64,000 nt of DNA from Wenzhouxiangella marina (GTDB lineage Bacteria > Pseudomonadota > Gammaproteobacteria > Xanthomonadales > Wenzhouxiangellaceae): assembly GCF_001187785.1 (NCBI RefSeq), contig NZ_CP012154.1:738501-802500 (forward strand), written 5' to 3'. The notes below the pieces were generated by a model. That model was given only the letters and a program-made list of their open reading frames with translations. It did not search any database and was not told the DNA's origin. How positions within the stretch are numbered: the first letter of the stretch is position 1; the number at the start of each line of letters is the position of its first letter. Shown here in pieces: positions 31,024-39,841 of the stretch. The translations under genes and the position numbers were made by a program.

Positions 31024-31814
31024 GCGCGGACATCCTGGCCCGGATCCTCGAGGTCAAGGCCGACGAGGTCGTCGCCGGCAAGGCCCGTCAGTCGCAGTCC
31101 GAGCTGGAGTCCCGGATCGCCGATCTGCCGCCGCTTCGCGACTTTGCCAGCGCCCTGAAGGCCCGCGCGGCGGCCAGCCGGGACGCGGTCATTGCCGAGG
31201 TCAAGCGCGCCTCGCCCTCGGCGGGCATCATCCGCGCCGATTTCGACCCTGCCGCCATCGCCCGCAGCTACGAGGCCGGTGGCGCGACCTGCCTGTCGGT
31301 GCTCACCGACCAGCAGTTCTTTCAGGGTGACGATCGCTTCGTTGCCGAAGCGCGGGCGGCCTGCGGCCTTCCGGTGCTGCGCAAGGAATTCATCATCGAC
31401 CCCTGGCAGGTCTACCAGACCCGCGCCCTGGGCGCCGATGCCCTGCTGCTGATCGTGGCGGCCCTCGATGATGCGCAACTGTCCGAGCTCTCGAGCCTCG
31501 GCAAGGAGCTGGGTCTGTCGGTGCTCGTGGAAGTACACGACGAGGAAGAGATGGCGCGCGCCCTGGCCGTGCCCGGTGATCTGATCGGCATCAACAACCG
31601 CGACCTGCATCGTTTCGTGACCGACCTGGACACCACGCTTCGCCTGGCGCCGAGCGTGCCCGATGATCGATTGGTGGTCTCCGAGAGCGGGATCCACAGC
31701 AACGAGGATGTTCGTCGCCTGCAAGCGGGCGGCATCGGTGCCTTTCTGGTCGGGGAGTCCCTGATGCGTCAGCCCGAGCCCGGGGCGGCATTGGCTCGCT
31801 TGATCGGCGGCTGA
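31020..31814 (+). CDS. trpC: Indole-3-glycerol phosphate synthase
   Basis: A 264-residue TIM-barrel enzyme closing the indole ring. The catalytic-lysine blocks are present: AEVKRASPSAGII, VLRKEFIIDPWQVY and INNRDL; the C-terminal SESGI motif binds phosphate. The GTG start overlaps trpD. No PRAI (trpF) domain is fused, and trpF, trpB and trpA are not in the window, so the tryptophan genes are split over the genome. Confidence 0.97.
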   Translation: MSADILARILEVKADEVVAGKARQSQSELESRIADLPPLRDFASALKARAAASRDAVIAEVKRASPSAGIIRADFDPAAIARSYEAGGATCLSVLTDQQFFQGDDRFVAEARAACGLPVLRKEFIIDPWQVYQTRALGADALLLIVAALDDAQLSELSSLGKELGLSVLVEVHDEEEMARALAVPGDLIGINNRDLHRFVTDLDTTLRLAPSVPDDRLVVSESGIHSNEDVRRLQAGGIGAFLVGESLMRQPEPGAALARLIGG

Positions 31815-31831
31815 GGCCCGGTGGTCCGCCC

Positions 31832-31868
31832 GAGCTTGGGGATTCAGAGCTTGGGGATTCAGAGCTTC
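31832..31868. repeat. Two and a half copies of a 15-bp tandem repeat
   Basis: The 15-mer GAGCTTGGGGATTCA occurs twice head to tail (31832-31846, 31847-31861) and begins a third time. It sits in the 65-bp gap between the converging trpC and reductase genes. No function is evident. Confidence 0.85.
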
Positions 31869-31879
31869 CCTGAGGTCGA

Positions 31880-32920
31880 TCAGTCCCGGGCGGGCGGCAC
31901 GTCCGGCGCGAAATCGAAGCTATCGTAGAACAGGTGGGTTTCGGCCACGCCGGCCTTCAGAAAGGCGTTGCGGGCGGCGTGCACCATGGCCGGTGGGCCG
32001 GACATGTAGACATCGTGCGCCGATAGATCGGCCCGGTCGCGCAGCACGGCCTCGTGAACAAAGCCCGTTTCCCCACCCCAGCCCTCGTGCGGATCGTTGA
32101 GAACGGGGACGAATCGGAAGCTGGGGTGGATGCGTTTCCACTGCTCGATCAGGCGCTGGGCATAGAGATCGCTTTCGTGGGCCACACCCCAGAACAGGGT
32201 CAGGGGCCGCTCATCGCCGCTCTCGATCAGCTCCTCGATCATCGACTTCAGCGGAGCAAAGCCGGTGCCGCCGCCCATCATGATCATCGGTCGTTCGGAG
32301 TTCTTGCGCACGAAGAAGGTCCCCAGCGGGCCTTCCAGGCGCAGGATTTCCTTTTCCTGCATGTCGGAGAAGACGTGGCCGGTGAAGCCGCCGCCGTCGA
32401 CGTGCTTGATGTGCAATTCGATGAAGTCGGCCTCCGACGGTGCCGACGCGATCGAGAAGGCGCGCCGCTTGCCGCCCGGCATGAGAATGTCGATGTACTG
32501 CCCGGCCAGGAACTGGAGGCGGGCCGCCCGAGGCAGCTTCAGGCGCAGGCGCATGATCTCGGGCGTGAAACGTTCCATCGATTCGACCCGCGCCGGCAGC
32601 AGGCGCACGGGAATGTCGGCGACCTGCTCGATCTCGCGCACGTCGATGACCAGGTCCGACTCGGCCACCGCCTGGCAGGTCAGGCCGAAGCCGGCGCCGA
32701 GGTCCTCGAATTCCAGCGCCGTGGGTGGATTGTGCGGATAGCTCACGGTGCCTTCCTCGAGTCGGCACCTGCAGGAGGCGCAGGTGCCGTTCTTGCAGGA
32801 GTAGGGCAGGACCACGCCCTGGCGCAGCGCGGCGCTGAGCAGGGTTTCGCCGGCTCGGGCCTGGAACTGGCGGCCGCTGGCGGCCAGGGTGATGCGATGC
32901 GCTCGGGCTTGCTCGGTCAC
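31880..32920 (-). CDS. CDP-6-deoxy-delta-3,4-glucoseen reductase-like flavin/[2Fe-2S] reductase
   Basis: 346 residues in the order plant-type ferredoxin, FAD-binding, NAD-binding. Cluster cysteines are C42, C47, C50 and C82 (CKNGTCASC and TCQ). FAD motif RAFSIAS is at 153-159 and the NAD-binding GGGTGFAP at 216-223; the C-terminal YMSGPPAM motif is typical. This architecture is shared by AscD-type 3,4-glucoseen reductases, toluate/phenol reductases and NqrF-like parts. The glucoseen-reductase name is the customary one for such lone genes in related bacteria; no deoxysugar genes are nearby, so the true electron acceptor is unknown. Confidence 0.8.
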   Translation of the reverse strand: MTEQARAHRITLAASGRQFQARAGETLLSAALRQGVVLPYSCKNGTCASCRCRLEEGTVSYPHNPPTALEFEDLGAGFGLTCQAVAESDLVIDVREIEQVADIPVRLLPARVESMERFTPEIMRLRLKLPRAARLQFLAGQYIDILMPGGKRRAFSIASAPSEADFIELHIKHVDGGGFTGHVFSDMQEKEILRLEGPLGTFFVRKNSERPMIMMGGGTGFAPLKSMIEELIESGDERPLTLFWGVAHESDLYAQRLIEQWKRIHPSFRFVPVLNDPHEGWGGETGFVHEAVLRDRADLSAHDVYMSGPPAMVHAARNAFLKAGVAETHLFYDSFDFAPDVPPARD

Positions 32921-33058
32921 GGTGGCGTTCTCGATGATCGTTCTGGTCTGTGGAGGTGGGGACGATGCTGGCCGTTTACCAGCGCCGGCGGGCGGCCGGG
33001 GGCCGTATTTATGCTAATCTGCCCGGCTTTCCCAGCGACCGAGCATAAGCGAGCCAAG

Positions 33059-33433
33059 GTGAAAGGCTGGACACGATTGCACACCGCCGATCATCCGGTG
33101 GAGATCGGATTCGTCCGCGGGCTGCTCGAGTCCGAGGGCATCGAGACGCGGGTGCAGGGCATGGATCTGTGGACCGCGGCGGTGGAAATCTACTTCGCCG
33201 ACGGCGCCCGGCCCTCGGTCTGGGTGCGGGATGCCATGCTCGAGCGCGCCCGCCGGGTGCTGGCCGAGGCCGATCGCCGCGGCCAGGGGGAAGACTGGAC
33301 CTGTCCCGACTGTGGGGAGCGTCTGGAAGGCCAGTTCAAGGCCTGCTGGCGCTGTGCCAGAGACCGGAACGATGGTCATGACAATGATCACGACAATGGT
33401 CATGACGACGATGAGGGCAGCCTCCGTGCCTGA
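33059..33433 (+). CDS. DUF2007-like protein with zinc ribbon and His/Asp-rich tail
   Basis: 124 residues from the GTG at 33059. Residues 1-75 (LHTADHPVEIGFVRGLLESEGIETRVQG...PSVWVRD) match the DUF2007/signal-transducing-protein pattern, a small ferredoxin-like fold. Next comes a zinc-ribbon-like pair CPDC...CWRC, then a tail GHDNDHDNGHDDDEG written by a short tandem DNA repeat. The tail may bind metal, which is inference. The 3' end overlaps the next gene by 8 bases. It is first of four overlapping genes. Confidence 0.75.
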   Translation: MKGWTRLHTADHPVEIGFVRGLLESEGIETRVQGMDLWTAAVEIYFADGARPSVWVRDAMLERARRVLAEADRRGQGEDWTCPDCGERLEGQFKACWRCARDRNDGHDNDHDNGHDDDEGSLRA

Positions 33434-34178
33434 CTGGATTCGACTGCTCTGGCGCCTCCCCCTGCTGGGCCTGCACGTGTTCATCGGCATTCCCATCGTG
33501 CTGATCAGCTTTCTGCCGGGCATCCGAAACCTGCCCCTGGCGAGCATGCGCCTGCATCAGTGGACGCACCAGCTGTGGTCGCGCTGGATGCTGAAGATCT
33601 TCGGCGTGGCCCTGGATCAGCGGGGCCAGCTGCCCGTGGGGCCCTGCCTGATCGTCGCCAACCACATCAGCTGGCTGGATATCGTCGTCCTGCACGCGCT
33701 CTGGCCCATGTGGCTGGTGGCCAAGGCCGAGATTCGCGGCTGGCCGCTGGTCGGCAAGCTGGCGGATCTCGCCGGTACCCTGTTCATCCAGCGCGGCAGC
33801 GAGGCCTCCCGGCGGCGCATCGGTCGGCGCATGGCGGCCCTGCTCAAGCGCGGCGAGCGGGTCGGCATCTTCCCGGAAGGCGGTATCCGTCCGGAGCCTG
33901 GCGTGGGCCGTTTCCATGCGCGCCTGTTCGCACCGGCGCTCAGGGCCGATGTGCCGGTCGTGCCCGTGGCAATCCGGTATGATCGCGGCGGCGATCTGCA
34001 CGAGGTCATGGTCTTCGGTCCGGGAGAGAATTTCTTCGGCAACCTGTTCCGCCTGCTCCGCCAGGCGCCGAGCACGGTGCAACTGACCGTGGGGTCGCCC
34101 CTGAAGGGTCAGCTAGGGAATCGCAGCCAGCTGGCCCGGCAATGCAACGAGATCGTCAAGGGTTTCTATGACGCCTGA
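33426..34178 (+). CDS. 1-acylglycerol-3-phosphate O-acyltransferase-like (PlsC family)
   Basis: About 250 residues from GTG at 33426 (an ATG at 33411 is an alternative), with GAGGG about 9 bases before the GTG. The N-terminal hydrophobic stretch is followed by the catalytic HX4D motif (NHISWLD) and FPEGGIRP, the second PlsC block. It is predicted to acylate a lysophospholipid at the inner membrane. It ends with an 11-base overlap into the hydrolase gene. Confidence 0.88.
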   Translation: MPDWIRLLWRLPLLGLHVFIGIPIVLISFLPGIRNLPLASMRLHQWTHQLWSRWMLKIFGVALDQRGQLPVGPCLIVANHISWLDIVVLHALWPMWLVAKAEIRGWPLVGKLADLAGTLFIQRGSEASRRRIGRRMAALLKRGERVGIFPEGGIRPEPGVGRFHARLFAPALRADVPVVPVAIRYDRGGDLHEVMVFGPGENFFGNLFRLLRQAPSTVQLTVGSPLKGQLGNRSQLARQCNEIVKGFYDA

Positions 34179-35178
34179 ATCCAACCCGACGCGCCTGCGT
34201 CCCTATCAGCCGCGCGGCCTGCTGGGGAATCCGCACGTGCAGTCGCTGCTGACGTCGGGGCCGATCCGGCGCCTGCGCGTCCAGCGGCAGGCGGCGGACT
34301 ACCTGGCACGCAGCCAGCGGGAGGTTCTCGAGGCGGCCGATGGCACCAAGCTGCTGGGTTTCCGGAACGAAGCGATCGGCGATCGGCGTAATGCCCTGGT
34401 GATCCTGCTGCACGGCTGGGAGGGCAGCAGCGAATCGAACTACCTGCTGGCCGCCGCCCGTTCCCTCGATCAAATGGGTTTCGATACCTTTCGCCTGAAT
34501 TTCCGCGACCATGGACCGAGCCATCACCTCAACGTGGACCTGTTCCACTCCTGCCGTCTGCAGGAGGTGGTCGACGTCGTCGGACAGATCCGCCGGGCCT
34601 ACACGGCCGGGCCGGTGTTCCTGGTCGGTTTTTCCCTGGGCGGTAATTTCTCCCTGCGCGTGGCCCGGGCGGCGCCCGACCATGGCTTCGACCTGGATCG
34701 CGTCATCGCCGTCTCGCCGGTCATACGCCCGCGGCACGTTCTGGATGCCCTGGAGGGTGGACTGGCGATCTATCACGTCTATTTCGTGCGCAAGTGGCGC
34801 AAATCCCTGCAGCTCAAGCAGTCGCTCTACCCGGAGCGCTATGCGCTCGACGAGTGGTTCCGTCTGCGCTCCCTGCGCGAGCAGACCGATTGGCTGGTCC
34901 GGAATCTGACCGAGTTTCCGGACCTCGACGCCTACCTGGAAGGGTATTCGGTCGCCGGCGACTACCTGGCCGGCCTGACCGTACCTACCCGAATCATCAC
35001 TGCCGCCGATGACCCGATCATCCCGATCGGCGATTTCTCCGGACTGCCGCAGTCCGATGCCCTGAGTCTCGAAGTGCTCGAGCGGGGCGGCCACTGCGGA
35101 TTCATCGAGAACTGGCGGCTGGACAGCTGGATTGAACATCGGATCATCGACGAACTATGCCCATTGACCCGCAACTGA
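34168..35178 (+). CDS. Alpha/beta hydrolase, YheT family
   Basis: A 336-residue alpha/beta hydrolase. The nucleophile lies in GFSLGG, the catalytic aspartate in AADDPI and histidine in GGHCGF; the N-terminal LGNPHVQS block and LLHGWEGSS oxyanion region match the YheT/ABHD1 family. Substrates of this family are mostly unknown esters. It overlaps both neighbours (11 and 22 bases), suggesting joint expression with the acyltransferase. Confidence 0.88.
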   Translation: MTPESNPTRLRPYQPRGLLGNPHVQSLLTSGPIRRLRVQRQAADYLARSQREVLEAADGTKLLGFRNEAIGDRRNALVILLHGWEGSSESNYLLAAARSLDQMGFDTFRLNFRDHGPSHHLNVDLFHSCRLQEVVDVVGQIRRAYTAGPVFLVGFSLGGNFSLRVARAAPDHGFDLDRVIAVSPVIRPRHVLDALEGGLAIYHVYFVRKWRKSLQLKQSLYPERYALDEWFRLRSLREQTDWLVRNLTEFPDLDAYLEGYSVAGDYLAGLTVPTRIITAADDPIIPIGDFSGLPQSDALSLEVLERGGHCGFIENWRLDSWIEHRIIDELCPLTRN

Positions 35179-37202
35179 ACGACGAGCTCAAGCAGCTCCT
35201 CGGCAAGAAGAACTTTTCCGAAGCAGCCAGTCGCTGCCGCCGTGCTCTCGAATCCTCTCCGAAGGATCCGGACCTGCTGACCATGCTCGCCCTGAGCGAG
35301 CTGGAGCTCGGCGATCGAGCCTCGGCCCTGAGTCACCTCGAAACGGCCGTGGCCGCGGACGGGCAGCATTCGCCCAGCCGCTTCCAGCTCGGCCGCCTGC
35401 TGATCGGCGAGGATCGCGCGGATCAGGCGCGCGAGCACCTGACCCAGTGTCTGATCATCGACCCCAATCACGCAGGCGCGCGCACCCTGCTGGCCCGTCT
35501 GAAGGCCGCTCGCGGTCAGATCGAGGATGCGAGAACGGGTGCACGCACCGCGCTCCGGGCCGACCCCGACCACGTGCCGGCCCTGGTGCTGATGGCCGAG
35601 CTGGCGATGGAGGACGGGAACCTGGAGGAGGCCCGCAACCAGGCCTCTCGCGCCGCGCGCCTGGCGCCGGGCAATCCGGCCGCCCAGATGGTGCTTGCCA
35701 ACGTGCTCGAGCGGCAGGGGCATCTCGATTTTGCCGCTCAGGCCCTGCAGAACGCGATCCAGGCCAGTCCGGACGCCGTGGCGCCGAAGCGGGCGCTGGC
35801 GGAGCTGCTTGGTCGCCATGGCCAGGATCAGCAGGCGCTGGACATTCTCGAGTCGCTGATCGATGCGCACCCGTCCCGCTCCGACCTGCGCCTGATGCTG
35901 GCGCGAAGCCTGCGTCGCCTGCGGCGGATCGAGCCGGCGCTGGCCGAATACCAGTGGCTGATCGACGATGGACAGTCCGGGCCGGCGCTGGTGGTCGAGG
36001 CCGCCGAGTGCATGGCGCAGGCCGGGCGCGCGCTGGAGGCCCGGACCCTGATCACGCGCGAGTCCCTGGGGGATCGGGCGGATGCCCGTTTCCTGCTGGC
36101 TCGCCTGGATCTGGCCGATGGGAACGAGGATCATGCGCGCCGCGTGCTGTTGGAACTGGCCGACGGTGACGATGCGCGGATCGCCCGCCACGCTCGCTTC
36201 CTGCTGGCGGATTTGCTGGCCGAACAGGGCCGAGCCGACGAGGCCATCAAGCGCCTGCTTCAGGGTGAGGACGCGGATGCCGAAGCGCTTTGGAAGGCCG
36301 CGGGTCTGGCCAGCCAGGTCGGTGATCGGGCTCAGGAAAAGGCCTGTCTGGAGCGTCTGTTGGCCAGTGCCGGCGTGCCCGAGGCGCTGCGCCGCCGGGC
36401 GGCCTCGCGCCTGGCCGATCTGCTCGATCGTGCCGGTGACTATTCGGCCGCGGCTGAGCACCTCGAGCAGGCCGCGTGGCGGTCGGCCATCGAGCTGGCC
36501 GAGGACGCCGAAGAGATCGTGGAACTTGCCTTGTCTGCGGCAGAAGGAAGCCTGCCGAAAGTGCCGGTCGATGATGGTCGCCGAGCGCCATTGATCGTGC
36601 TCGGTTGGCCCGGCAGCGGACGCGAGGCGGTGATCGATGCCCTGGCGGCCTCGTCTGCCGTGGACGCCCTGGCGCTGCAGGACTGGCCGGCACGTCGTCA
36701 GATTCTTCTCGATGCGCTGGACAAGCTGGATCAGGGCGCACCGGACGAAGCGGCCCAGCGCCTGGTTCGGCGGCGCTACGCGCGCCGCGCCGGTGACCGG
36801 GGTGATGTGGCCTCCGTCACGCTGGAGTCCGGCGTGCTGTTCGCGCCGGAGTTGATTGCCGCGCTGCGCGCGTTTCCGGAGGCAAGGCTGGTGCGGGTCC
36901 AGGCCGACGCCGATGACCTGGAGATCTACTGGAAGCTGTCCGGCTTCGCCGATACGGAACGCATGAAGGCGGCCTACGAGCAGGACCGGGCGCAGATCGA
37001 CCGCCTCCTCGAGGCCTGGGATCGCCCGGTGCTCGAGTTGTCCATGGCCGACTGGTGCGCGCCGCAGCTTCCGGCGATCGAGCAACTGATGTGCGGGCTC
37101 GAACTCGAAGCCGACGCGTCGCAGCTCGATGCTGCACAGCGCGCCGTCGAAACCGCCGGCCTGCGCCCGGCCGGCCATGCGGCTCGCTATGCCGGTGCCT
37201 GA
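35157..37202 (+). CDS. TPR-repeat protein with degenerate sulfotransferase-like C-terminus
   Basis: 681 residues. From about 15 to 470 the protein is a run of TPR-like helical pairs (for example FSEAASRCRRALESSPKDPDLLTMLALSELE and EEARNQASRAARLAPGNPAAQ). From residue 478 it changes to an alpha/beta region beginning IVLGWPGSGREAVIDAL, which resembles the 5'-PAPS-binding loop of TPR-linked sulfotransferases but lacks the usual RSGTT. A later ESGVLFAPELIAALRAFPEARLVRV segment fits the middle of that fold. I infer a diverged, possibly inactive sulfotransferase domain. Last of the overlapping four-gene set. Confidence 0.7.
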   Translation: MPIDPQLNDELKQLLGKKNFSEAASRCRRALESSPKDPDLLTMLALSELELGDRASALSHLETAVAADGQHSPSRFQLGRLLIGEDRADQAREHLTQCLIIDPNHAGARTLLARLKAARGQIEDARTGARTALRADPDHVPALVLMAELAMEDGNLEEARNQASRAARLAPGNPAAQMVLANVLERQGHLDFAAQALQNAIQASPDAVAPKRALAELLGRHGQDQQALDILESLIDAHPSRSDLRLMLARSLRRLRRIEPALAEYQWLIDDGQSGPALVVEAAECMAQAGRALEARTLITRESLGDRADARFLLARLDLADGNEDHARRVLLELADGDDARIARHARFLLADLLAEQGRADEAIKRLLQGEDADAEALWKAAGLASQVGDRAQEKACLERLLASAGVPEALRRRAASRLADLLDRAGDYSAAAEHLEQAAWRSAIELAEDAEEIVELALSAAEGSLPKVPVDDGRRAPLIVLGWPGSGREAVIDALAASSAVDALALQDWPARRQILLDALDKLDQGAPDEAAQRLVRRRYARRAGDRGDVASVTLESGVLFAPELIAALRAFPEARLVRVQADADDLEIYWKLSGFADTERMKAAYEQDRAQIDRLLEAWDRPVLELSMADWCAPQLPAIEQLMCGLELEADASQLDAAQRAVETAGLRPAGHAARYAGA

Positions 37203-37245
37203 CCGTCATCCCGGAGTCACCCGGCGGCGGCGAGATTGCGGTAGC

Positions 37246-38238
37246 ATGCGGGTTTTGCCCGACCGCGCGACCGTGTTTCGAGCCCTGCTGATCACTCTGC
37301 TGTCTCTGACCTTTCTGACCGCCTGCTGTCCGGGCGAGCAGGTCGACGAGCGTGGCTGGCCGAAGGAGCTGGTGCTGGGTCTGGTGCCGGCGCTGGAAGC
37401 CGAGGCCCTGGTCGACAACCTGGATCCGTTGACCGAGCATCTCGAGGCCGAGCTCGGGATTCCCGTTCGCTCCTTCGTGCCGCAGGACTACACGGGCCTG
37501 GTCGAGGCCCTGGGTTCCGGGCGGGCCGACATCGGCATGTTGCCGCCCTTCGCGGCCATGCTGGGCGCGCGCCGCTACGACATCGAAACCATCCTCATCT
37601 CCGTGCGCAAGGGCGCGACGGGCTACCGGTCCCAGTGGTTCACCAATGACCCGTCCGTCTGCGAGGGCGAGGTCGAGATCGTCGAGCGCCGCTGCGAGAC
37701 GCGTGTCCCGGGGCGCACCGCCGAGATCCGCCGCTTTGCCCAGTGTCAGGCCGATCTGTCCATCGTCAACGGCGAGAGCATCGCCTTCGTCGATCCCAAT
37801 TCCACCTCGGGCTTCCTGTTTCCGGCCGTGCAGCTGATGGACATGGACATCAACCCCGAGCGGGACGTCAACAGCCTGTTCGTCGGCGGTCATGACGCCG
37901 CGGTACTGGCGGTCTACGCTGGAGACACGCGCTTCGGTGTGAGCTACGACGATGCCCGCAACATGGTCTGCGGGCAGTACCCGGACGTCGGCGAAAAGGT
38001 GATCGTGTTCAACTACGCGCCGATGCTGCCCAACGACGGTGTGCAACTGCGCCCCGGCCTGCCCGACGATCTGCGCCAGGCGATCATGGACGCCTTCATC
38101 GGCCTGGCCGAATCCCAGGCGCATCTGCCCGACGATCAGAAGACCCTCTGGGTGCTGTACGAGATCGACGGTTTCGTGCCCCTGACCCCCGGACTCTACG
38201 ATCCGGTCCGTGAAGCCTACGAACTGATGCGCCGCTAG
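37246..38238 (+). CDS. phnD: Phosphate/phosphite/phosphonate ABC transporter substrate-binding lipoprotein
   Basis: About 330 residues. The signal peptide ends in a lipobox-like LTAC (followed by a second Cys), so it is probably a lipoprotein. PhnD-type blocks: GLVPALEAEALVDNLDPLTEHLEAELGIPVRSF, DYTGLVEALGSGRADIGMLPPFA and AFVDPNSTSGFLFP. Between the second and third blocks lies an insert with three cysteines (CEGEVEIVERRC...FAQC) not usual in the family. Start is ATG at 37246; GTG at 37273 is an alternative and would shorten the signal peptide. The ligand could be phosphonate, phosphite or phosphate. Confidence 0.85.
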   Translation: MRVLPDRATVFRALLITLLSLTFLTACCPGEQVDERGWPKELVLGLVPALEAEALVDNLDPLTEHLEAELGIPVRSFVPQDYTGLVEALGSGRADIGMLPPFAAMLGARRYDIETILISVRKGATGYRSQWFTNDPSVCEGEVEIVERRCETRVPGRTAEIRRFAQCQADLSIVNGESIAFVDPNSTSGFLFPAVQLMDMDINPERDVNSLFVGGHDAAVLAVYAGDTRFGVSYDDARNMVCGQYPDVGEKVIVFNYAPMLPNDGVQLRPGLPDDLRQAIMDAFIGLAESQAHLPDDQKTLWVLYEIDGFVPLTPGLYDPVREAYELMRR

Positions 38239-38249
38239 CGAGATTGCGA

Positions 38250-39047
38250 ATGACTGAGACCCAAGGTTCGATCCGTTTTTCCAAGGCCAACATCGTTTAT
38301 CCGAACGGTGTGGTCGGCATGAAGGACCTCGATCTCGAGATCAAGCCCGGCGAGTTCGTCGTGGTGGTCGGTTCCTCTGGCGCCGGCAAGTCGACGCTGC
38401 TTCGGGCCGTCAACGGCCTGAACAAGCTCACCTCCGGGCGGGTCGAGGTCAATGGCAGGCAAGTGCCCAGCCAGGATGGTCGGGAGCTGCGCGAGTTGCG
38501 CAAGCAGATCGGGATGATTTTCCAGGACTTTCGCCTGGTCAAGCGGCTGAGCGTGATGTCCAATGTCCTGATGGGGCGCCTGGGTCACGTGCCCGGCTGG
38601 CGGACCCTGCTGAACCTCTGGCCGGCCGCCGATCGCGAGATCGCCATGCGCGCCCTCGAACGCGTCGGGATTCCCGACAAGGCCTGGGTCAAGGCCTCGG
38701 ACCTGTCCGGCGGGCAGCAGCAGCGCGTCGGCATCGCGCGCGCCCTGGCGCAGGAGCCGGCCATCATTCTGGCCGATGAGCCCGTCGCCTCACTGGACCC
38801 GGTCACCACCCATCAGGTCATGCAGGACCTGGTCCGGATCAATCGCGAACTGGGCATCACGACCCTGGTCAATCTGCACTTTCTCGACCTGGCCCGCGAA
38901 TACGGGCAGCGGATCATCGGTCTGCGCTTCGGCGAGCTGGTCTACGATGGCTCGGCCGACACCGTGACCGATCGTGATTTCGAAGAGATCTACGGGCGCG
39001 AAGTCCGTGAGGACGACGTCCTCGACGAGGGTCAGGCCAGCGCATGA
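38250..39047 (+). CDS. phnC: Phosphonate ABC transporter ATP-binding protein
   Basis: A 265-residue ABC ATPase. Walker A GSSGAGKS is at 41-48, with signature LSGGQQQRVGIARAL, Walker B IILADEPVASLDP and switch His in NLHFLDLA. The sequence LVKRLSVMSNVLMGRLG is typical of PhnC. The ATG at 38250 is chosen over a TTG two codons upstream. It overlaps the first permease as ATGA. Confidence 0.93.
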   Translation: MTETQGSIRFSKANIVYPNGVVGMKDLDLEIKPGEFVVVVGSSGAGKSTLLRAVNGLNKLTSGRVEVNGRQVPSQDGRELRELRKQIGMIFQDFRLVKRLSVMSNVLMGRLGHVPGWRTLLNLWPAADREIAMRALERVGIPDKAWVKASDLSGGQQQRVGIARALAQEPAIILADEPVASLDPVTTHQVMQDLVRINRELGITTLVNLHFLDLAREYGQRIIGLRFGELVYDGSADTVTDRDFEEIYGREVREDDVLDEGQASA

Positions 39048-39841
39048 GCGAGCCGCAACTCCATCGGGTTCCGGACCGCCCGCCGCGCAACTGGCCACTG
39101 TGGCTGGGCGTGATCGGCTTTCTCGTCGCCATGACGGTCTGGTCGGCGCACGGCATCGGCTTCTCCCTGTTCGAGCTGGTCTGCAACATCACCCGTGGCA
39201 GCCGCCTGCTGCAGGAAAGCTGGCCGCCGGACTTCGGCTTCATTCCGCGGCTCTACGAGCCGTTCATGGAAACGCTCTACATCGCCATCATCGGGACCGT
39301 CGTCGGCGGCATCCTGTCGATTCCGGTGGCCATCCTGGCGGCCCGTAACCTGACCTGGGGGCCGCTGGTCTGGTTCGCCGACCGCAATTTCATGAACATC
39401 CTGCGCACCCTGCCGGACCTGTTCTGGGCCATGCTGTTCGCCACGGCCGTCGGCTTCGGTCCCGTCGCCGGTGCCCTGGCGCTGTCGGTCTTCACCATCG
39501 CGGTCATCTCCAAGCTCTGGTCCGAATCCCTGGAGGCCATCGACATGGGCTTGCCCGAGGCGATCCGCTCGGTCGGTGGCACCTGGCGGGAGATGATCCA
39601 GTTCGGTGCCCTGCCACAGGGGCTGCCGCATTACGTCTCCTACGCGCTGTATGCCTTCGAGCTCAACGTGCGTGCCTCCATGGTCCTCGGCCTCGTCGGT
39701 GCCGGCGGGATCGGCATGATCCTGGAGACCCAGCGCGCCAACTTCGAGTACGAGCGCGTGACGATGATCATCCTGGCGGTGCTGATCGCCGTGCTGATCA
39801 TCGAAGAAATCTCCGAGGCCATCCGGAAGCGTCTGACATGA
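39044..39841 (+). CDS. phnE: Phosphonate ABC transporter permease PhnE, first copy
   Basis: A 265-residue permease with about six transmembrane segments and the BPD_transp_1 (EAA) loop SLEAIDMGLPEAIRSVGGTWREMIQFGALPQGLPHYVSY. The mid region ARNLTWGP...FMNILRTLPDLFWAMLF is characteristic of PhnE. It is translationally coupled on both sides by ATGA overlaps. Two adjacent non-identical permeases suggest a heterodimeric channel. Confidence 0.92.
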   Translation: MSEPQLHRVPDRPPRNWPLWLGVIGFLVAMTVWSAHGIGFSLFELVCNITRGSRLLQESWPPDFGFIPRLYEPFMETLYIAIIGTVVGGILSIPVAILAARNLTWGPLVWFADRNFMNILRTLPDLFWAMLFATAVGFGPVAGALALSVFTIAVISKLWSESLEAIDMGLPEAIRSVGGTWREMIQFGALPQGLPHYVSYALYAFELNVRASMVLGLVGAGGIGMILETQRANFEYERVTMIILAVLIAVLIIEEISEAIRKRLT

